Positions 61,629 through 64,000 of a stretch of 64,000 bases of DNA are shown here, one piece after another. Source of the stretch: Kineosporiaceae bacterium SCSIO 59966 (GTDB taxonomy: Bacteria > Actinomycetota > Actinomycetes > Actinomycetales > SCSIO-59966). Within the stretch, counting starts at the first letter, position 1, and each line of letters begins with the position of its first letter. A model generated the notes under the pieces. That model searched no databases, was not told the origin of the DNA, and was given only the letters and a program-made list of their open reading frames with translations. The DNA lies in the NCBI GenBank assembly GCA_020881835.1, contig CP052876.1, forward strand, positions 2,604,001-2,668,000, read 5' to 3'. The translations under genes were made by a program, and so were the position numbers.

Positions 61629-62235
61629 GCTCGGTGGCGGCACCGCCGAGCGCGTCCGCCAGCGCCTCCGCCGTCGCGGCCAGCGTCTCGTCGGCGTAGT
61701 ACACCGTGGTCGGCGGGGTCGGGCCGGCCCGGTAGTTGTCCACCTCGGTCACGGTCCAGCCGTCGGCGCCCAGCACCTCGGCGGCGCCCCCGGCCAGGCC
61801 GGCGGTCGTCGTCCCGTTGAGCACCCGGACGCCGACGGACCGGTCGACCGGAGCAGGTTCCTCAGTGGGGGGCTCGGGCTCGGGCTCGGGCTCGGGCTGG
61901 GCGTCGGTCGGCGTGCCGGTCTGCGCGTCGGTGGGGGCGTCGGTCGCGGTAGGAGCAGGGGTGCCCGGCGTCGTGGTTCCGCCCTCGGACGTCGGGGACC
62001 CGGCCGTCTCGGTGCTCGTGCCGGTGGGCTCGGAGACCCGGGTGGCGACGTCCGGACCGTTCCCGCCGAGCAGCGTCATCGCACCGACGACGAGGGCCAC
62101 GACGGCGACGACGACGAGCAGGACGGGCACCATCGCAAGCACGGGGTTCGGTCGCGCCCGGTGCGCGCCCCGCCGTCCGTCGCCCGGCTCGACGTCGTCG
62201 AACTCGTCGCGGGGGTACCGGCTCTGCTCGCTCAT
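61567..62235 (-). CDS. LytR C-terminal domain protein
   Basis: A 222-residue membrane-anchored protein. A cytoplasmic N-terminus (MSEQSRYPRDEFDDVEPGD), one membrane helix (PVLAMVPVLLVVVAVVALVV), a Thr/Pro-rich linker with PEPEPEPEPPTEEP, and a LytR_C domain (VGVRVLNGTTTAGLAGGAAE to the end). LytR_C proteins occur with wall-polymer ligases. TAGGCT lies eight bases before the ATG, which suggests a leaderless start. The gene overlaps the end of the convergent HExxH gene. Confidence 0.88.
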   Translation of the reverse strand: MSEQSRYPRDEFDDVEPGDGRRGAHRARPNPVLAMVPVLLVVVAVVALVVGAMTLLGGNGPDVATRVSEPTGTSTETAGSPTSEGGTTTPGTPAPTATDAPTDAQTGTPTDAQPEPEPEPEPPTEEPAPVDRSVGVRVLNGTTTAGLAGGAAEVLGADGWTVTEVDNYRAGPTPPTTVYYADETLAATAEALADALGGAATELSDAFGGGGLTVVLGEDYQP

Positions 62236-62243
62236 CGGCGGCG

Positions 62244-62249
62244 AGCCTA
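62244..62249 (-). promoter_or_regulatory. -10 box TAGGCT of the LytR_C gene
   Basis: The minus-strand TAGGCT ends eight bases before ATG 62235, within a 19-base gap after the DUF3263 stop (62255). Confidence 0.5.
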
Positions 62250-62254
62250 GGCGC

Positions 62255-62539
62255 TCAGACCTGCAGGCCGAGGCGACGGGCCGAGCGGGCGCGCTGGCGG
62301 GACGCGCGCATCCGGCGCAGCCGCTTGACGAGCATCGGGTCGAACGCCAAGGCCTCGGGGGAGTCGATGAGCGCGTTGAGCACCTGGTAGTAGCGGGTTG
62401 CCGACATGTCGAACAGCTCGCGGACGGCCTGCTCCTTGGCCCCGGCGTACTTCCACCACTGCCGCTCGAAGGCGAGGATCTCCCGGTCGCGCGCGGACAG
62501 GCCCGACGGCTCGTCGTCCCGTGACTCTGCGGCGTCCAC
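62255..62539 (-). CDS. DUF3263 family protein
   Basis: A 94-residue protein matching actinobacterial DUF3263: LSARDREILAFERQWWKYAG, AKEQAVRELFDMSATRYYQV and LIDSPEALAFDPMLVKRLRR. The helical pattern suggests a sigma-70-region-4-like DNA-binding fold. GTG 62539 is chosen because GGAGG lies seven bases before it. Two copies of CACTGTAGGCCGCG (62589-62602 and 62610-62623) lie upstream, each with a minus-strand TACAGT box. Confidence 0.82.
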   Translation of the reverse strand: MDAAESRDDEPSGLSARDREILAFERQWWKYAGAKEQAVRELFDMSATRYYQVLNALIDSPEALAFDPMLVKRLRRMRASRQRARSARRLGLQV

Positions 62540-62747
62540 GCTGCGCCCTCCTTGCTCGCTGGTGCTGTGCGGTCCGTGCGTCACCGTCACTGTAGGCCGC
62601 GTCCCCGCCACTGTAGGCCGCGAACCACAGCCGTGTCATTTGTCGCGGCGTGTCGCCGTGGCTGCTGGGGGCAGGCGTGCGGCCGGCTGGCGGCAGGCCG
62701 GTTCGTGCGCTTGCACCGGCGCCTCGCCCTGCCGTAGGCACTGGTCC

Positions 62748-63437
62748 GTGACCCAGCCCGCTCCCGCCGTCCGGACGGAGGTCGTGCACCCCTCGTGGCT
62801 GCCTGTCCTCGACCGCGTCGCCCCGGCGCTCCGCGACGTCGGAGCGCACCTGGCGGCCGAGGCGGCCGCCGGCCACGCGGTGCTGCCGGCCCCCGACCGA
62901 GTGCTCCGCGCGCTCGCGACCCCGCTGGACGACGTCCGGGTGGTCATCGTCGGGCAGGACCCCTACCCGACCCCGGGGCACCCGGTCGGCCTGGCGTTCG
63001 CCGTCGACCGGGCGGTCACCGTGCTGCCCGGGAGCCTGCGCAACATCTACCGGGAGCTGCACGCCGACACCGGGATGCCGGTGCCCGGGCACGGGGACCT
63101 GTCCGCGTGGACCGGGCGCGGGGTGCTGCTGCTCAACCGGGTTCTCACGGTCCGGGCCGGAGCGCCGGGCTCGCACCGGCAGCGTGGCTGGGAACAGGTG
63201 ACGGACGCCGTGCTGCGGGCGCTGGTGCACCGTGGCGGACCGCTCGTCGCCGTGCTGTGGGGCCGGCAGGCGCAGACCCTGCGCCCGGCGCTCGGCGACG
63301 TCCCCGTCGTGACCGGCGCCCACCCGAGTCCGCTGTCGGCGTCCCGCGGCTTCCTCGGCTCACGGCCGTTCAGCTGCGTCGACGAGCTGCTGACCGCCCA
63401 GGGCGCCGACCCCGTCGACTGGTCCCTCCCTCGGTGA
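62748..63437 (+). CDS. ung: Uracil-DNA glycosylase
   Basis: A 229-residue family 1 UDG. The water-activating motif is VVIVGQDPYPTPGHPVGLAF (Asp71); NRVLTVRAGAPGSHRQRGWE follows. The DNA-intercalation loop reads GAHPSPLSASRGF, with the catalytic His in HPSPLS. It removes uracil from DNA. GTG 62748 is preceded seven bases upstream by TAGGCA, close to the leaderless pattern. The TGA stop (63435-63437) lies inside element A at 63434. Confidence 0.95.
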   Translation: MTQPAPAVRTEVVHPSWLPVLDRVAPALRDVGAHLAAEAAAGHAVLPAPDRVLRALATPLDDVRVVIVGQDPYPTPGHPVGLAFAVDRAVTVLPGSLRNIYRELHADTGMPVPGHGDLSAWTGRGVLLLNRVLTVRAGAPGSHRQRGWEQVTDAVLRALVHRGGPLVAVLWGRQAQTLRPALGDVPVVTGAHPSPLSASRGFLGSRPFSCVDELLTAQGADPVDWSLPR

Positions 63438-63493
63438 TCATGCAATCCCGCCACCCCGCTCCCTCTCTCGGTGATCATGCAATCCCGCCACCC
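63434..63493 (+). repeat. Two element A copies, the first containing the ung stop codon
   Basis: Copies at 63434-63456 and 63471-63493, both in the ung direction. The TGA of ung is bases 2-4 of the first copy, so the coding sequence ends within the repeat. Confidence 0.9.
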
Positions 63494-63512
63494 CGCACGC
63501 ACCCCGTTCGCC

Positions 63513-63575
63513 CGCAGAATGCGGGGTTGGTGGCGGGACACGCCGCAAAATCTGTGCCAGAGCCAGCATTCTGCG
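63513..63575 (-). repeat. Element B copy 4 (63 bp)
   Basis: CGCAGAATGCGG (63513-63524) and CAGCATTCTGCG (63564-63575) pair with one mismatch. The inner block GGGTTGGTGGCGGGACACGCC is in the same orientation as the copy at 20573. Confidence 0.85.
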
Positions 63576-63607
63576 GACGGTCCATGAGCAGTCCCCGCCG
63601 CCCGATT

Positions 63608-63743
63608 GCGGATCATGCAGTCTCGCCATGTCCCACTCTCCGAGGGTGGCGGGATTGCATGATCACCGACAGGGGCGCAGTGGTGGGCGGGATTGCATGA
63701 TCACCAACAGGGGGCGCAGTGGTGGGCGGGATTGCATGATCAC
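63608..63743 (-). repeat. Cluster of element A copies downstream of the amidohydrolase
   Basis: A degenerate plus-strand copy lies at about 63608-63630. Minus-strand copies lie at 63644-63666, 63682-63704 and 63721-63743, the last two with the variant GGTGGGCGGG. The three read in the direction of the amidohydrolase gene (stop 63752). The last two are separated by a repeated CAACAGGGG-like linker. Confidence 0.85.
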
Positions 63744-63751
63744 GAAGAGGG

Positions 63752-64000
63752 TCAGGGGTGGGTGGGAGTGGGGTAAGGGCTGAGGTGGACGCCGTCACCG
63801 GCCTCGTCGTCCCAGGTGTAGACCTGCCGGCCGTCGACGAACACCCGCAGCGCGCGGGAGAACACGTCGAGCGGGTCGCCGGACCAGACCACGACGTCGC
63901 CGTCCTTGCCGGGGACCAGCGACCCGACGCGGTCGTCCAGCCCCATGATCGTCGCCGGGTTGATGGTGAGGGCACGCAGCGCCTCGTCGCGGTCCAGGCC
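63752..64000 (-). CDS. Amidohydrolase, C-terminal part (cut by window edge)
   Basis: The last 82 codons of a minus-strand gene that continues beyond the window. It reads GLDRDEALRALTINPATIMG, then LDDRVGSLVPGKDGDVVVWS, and DPLDVFSRALRVFVDGRQVY. This is the typical C-terminal beta-sandwich of imidazolonepropionase-like amidohydrolases (TINPA...G...G.i..GkdADlvvw). The metal-binding histidines lie outside the window. The substrate cannot be told. Confidence 0.85.
   Translation of the reverse strand, partial: GLDRDEALRALTINPATIMGLDDRVGSLVPGKDGDVVVWSGDPLDVFSRALRVFVDGRQVYTWDDEAGDGVHLSPYPTPTHP

Noticed and set aside
62589-62623. Two CACTGTAGGCCGCG repeats as an operator
   Set aside because: They are direct repeats with only a weak promoter-like TACAGT each; the evidence is too thin for a separate site, so they are noted in the DUF3263 entry.

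Overview
The window is chromosomal DNA of a very GC-rich actinobacterium. Evidence for this: frequent GTG starts, strongly biased third codon positions, a DUF3027/cold-shock/Hsp90-like cluster, DUF2530, DUF3263, LytR_C, DivIVA, WXG100 and HrcA/CIRCE-type control of groEL, and many genes whose start codon lies 6-8 nt after a TAnnnT box (leaderless mRNA). A genus cannot be assigned by eye. No rRNA, tRNA or CRISPR array was seen.

Layout. 1-9.7 kb: the start of a MarR regulator, a purine permease, an FprA-like ferredoxin reductase, two small genes, then the cold-shock/DUF3027/Hsp90-like operon and a HAD phosphatase. 9.9-18.8 kb: secreted subtilase, LLM flavin oxidoreductase, helicase-associated protein, a DUF4190 membrane protein and XPB helicase. 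18.8-20.3 kb: an IS110-type element. 20.9-28.4 kb: a secreted pentapeptide-repeat protein made of 18 nearly perfect 15-bp repeats, a GGDEF/EAL protein, an OmpR-type two-component system with an HtrA protease, an HD phosphohydrolase and an orphan WXG100 protein.

28.5-35.5 kb is the most unusual part. An MFS / ArsR-rhodanese / PIG-L operon has been split by a lower-GC cassette of two unrecognised genes. The cassette is bordered by insertion-sequence scars and lies between two apparently identical 931-bp direct repeats. Its first gene joins a DCC-like CxxC domain, a twin-arginine segment and an eight-cysteine hydrophobic tail. An IS3 OrfA/CoxG-tail chimera follows the operon.

35.5-51.6 kb: a molybdenum hydroxylase cluster (MoxR, VWA, XdhC, CoxS, form II CoxL, CoxM, CoxG) with moaA, moaD and moaE. 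A SipW-type surface-protein island (RTX protein, LPRTG protein, SipW-like peptidase, TasA-like protein and a NarL-type two-component system) lies between moaD and moaE. 51.6-64 kb: a glycogen-debranching-like enzyme with a glycosyltransferase, a coiled-coil/DivIVA pair, a MocA-like nucleotidyltransferase with a DUF4031-Nudix protein, groEL with two CIRCE operators, LytR_C and DUF3263 proteins, uracil-DNA glycosylase and the end of an amidohydrolase.

Two small repeat families run through the window. Element A (23 bp) has about 18 copies. Nearly all lie just after stop codons and read in the same direction as the gene they follow. Element B is exactly 63 bp with 12-bp terminal inverted repeats and always sits beside A. 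Together they look like a BIME/MITE-type mosaic repeat.
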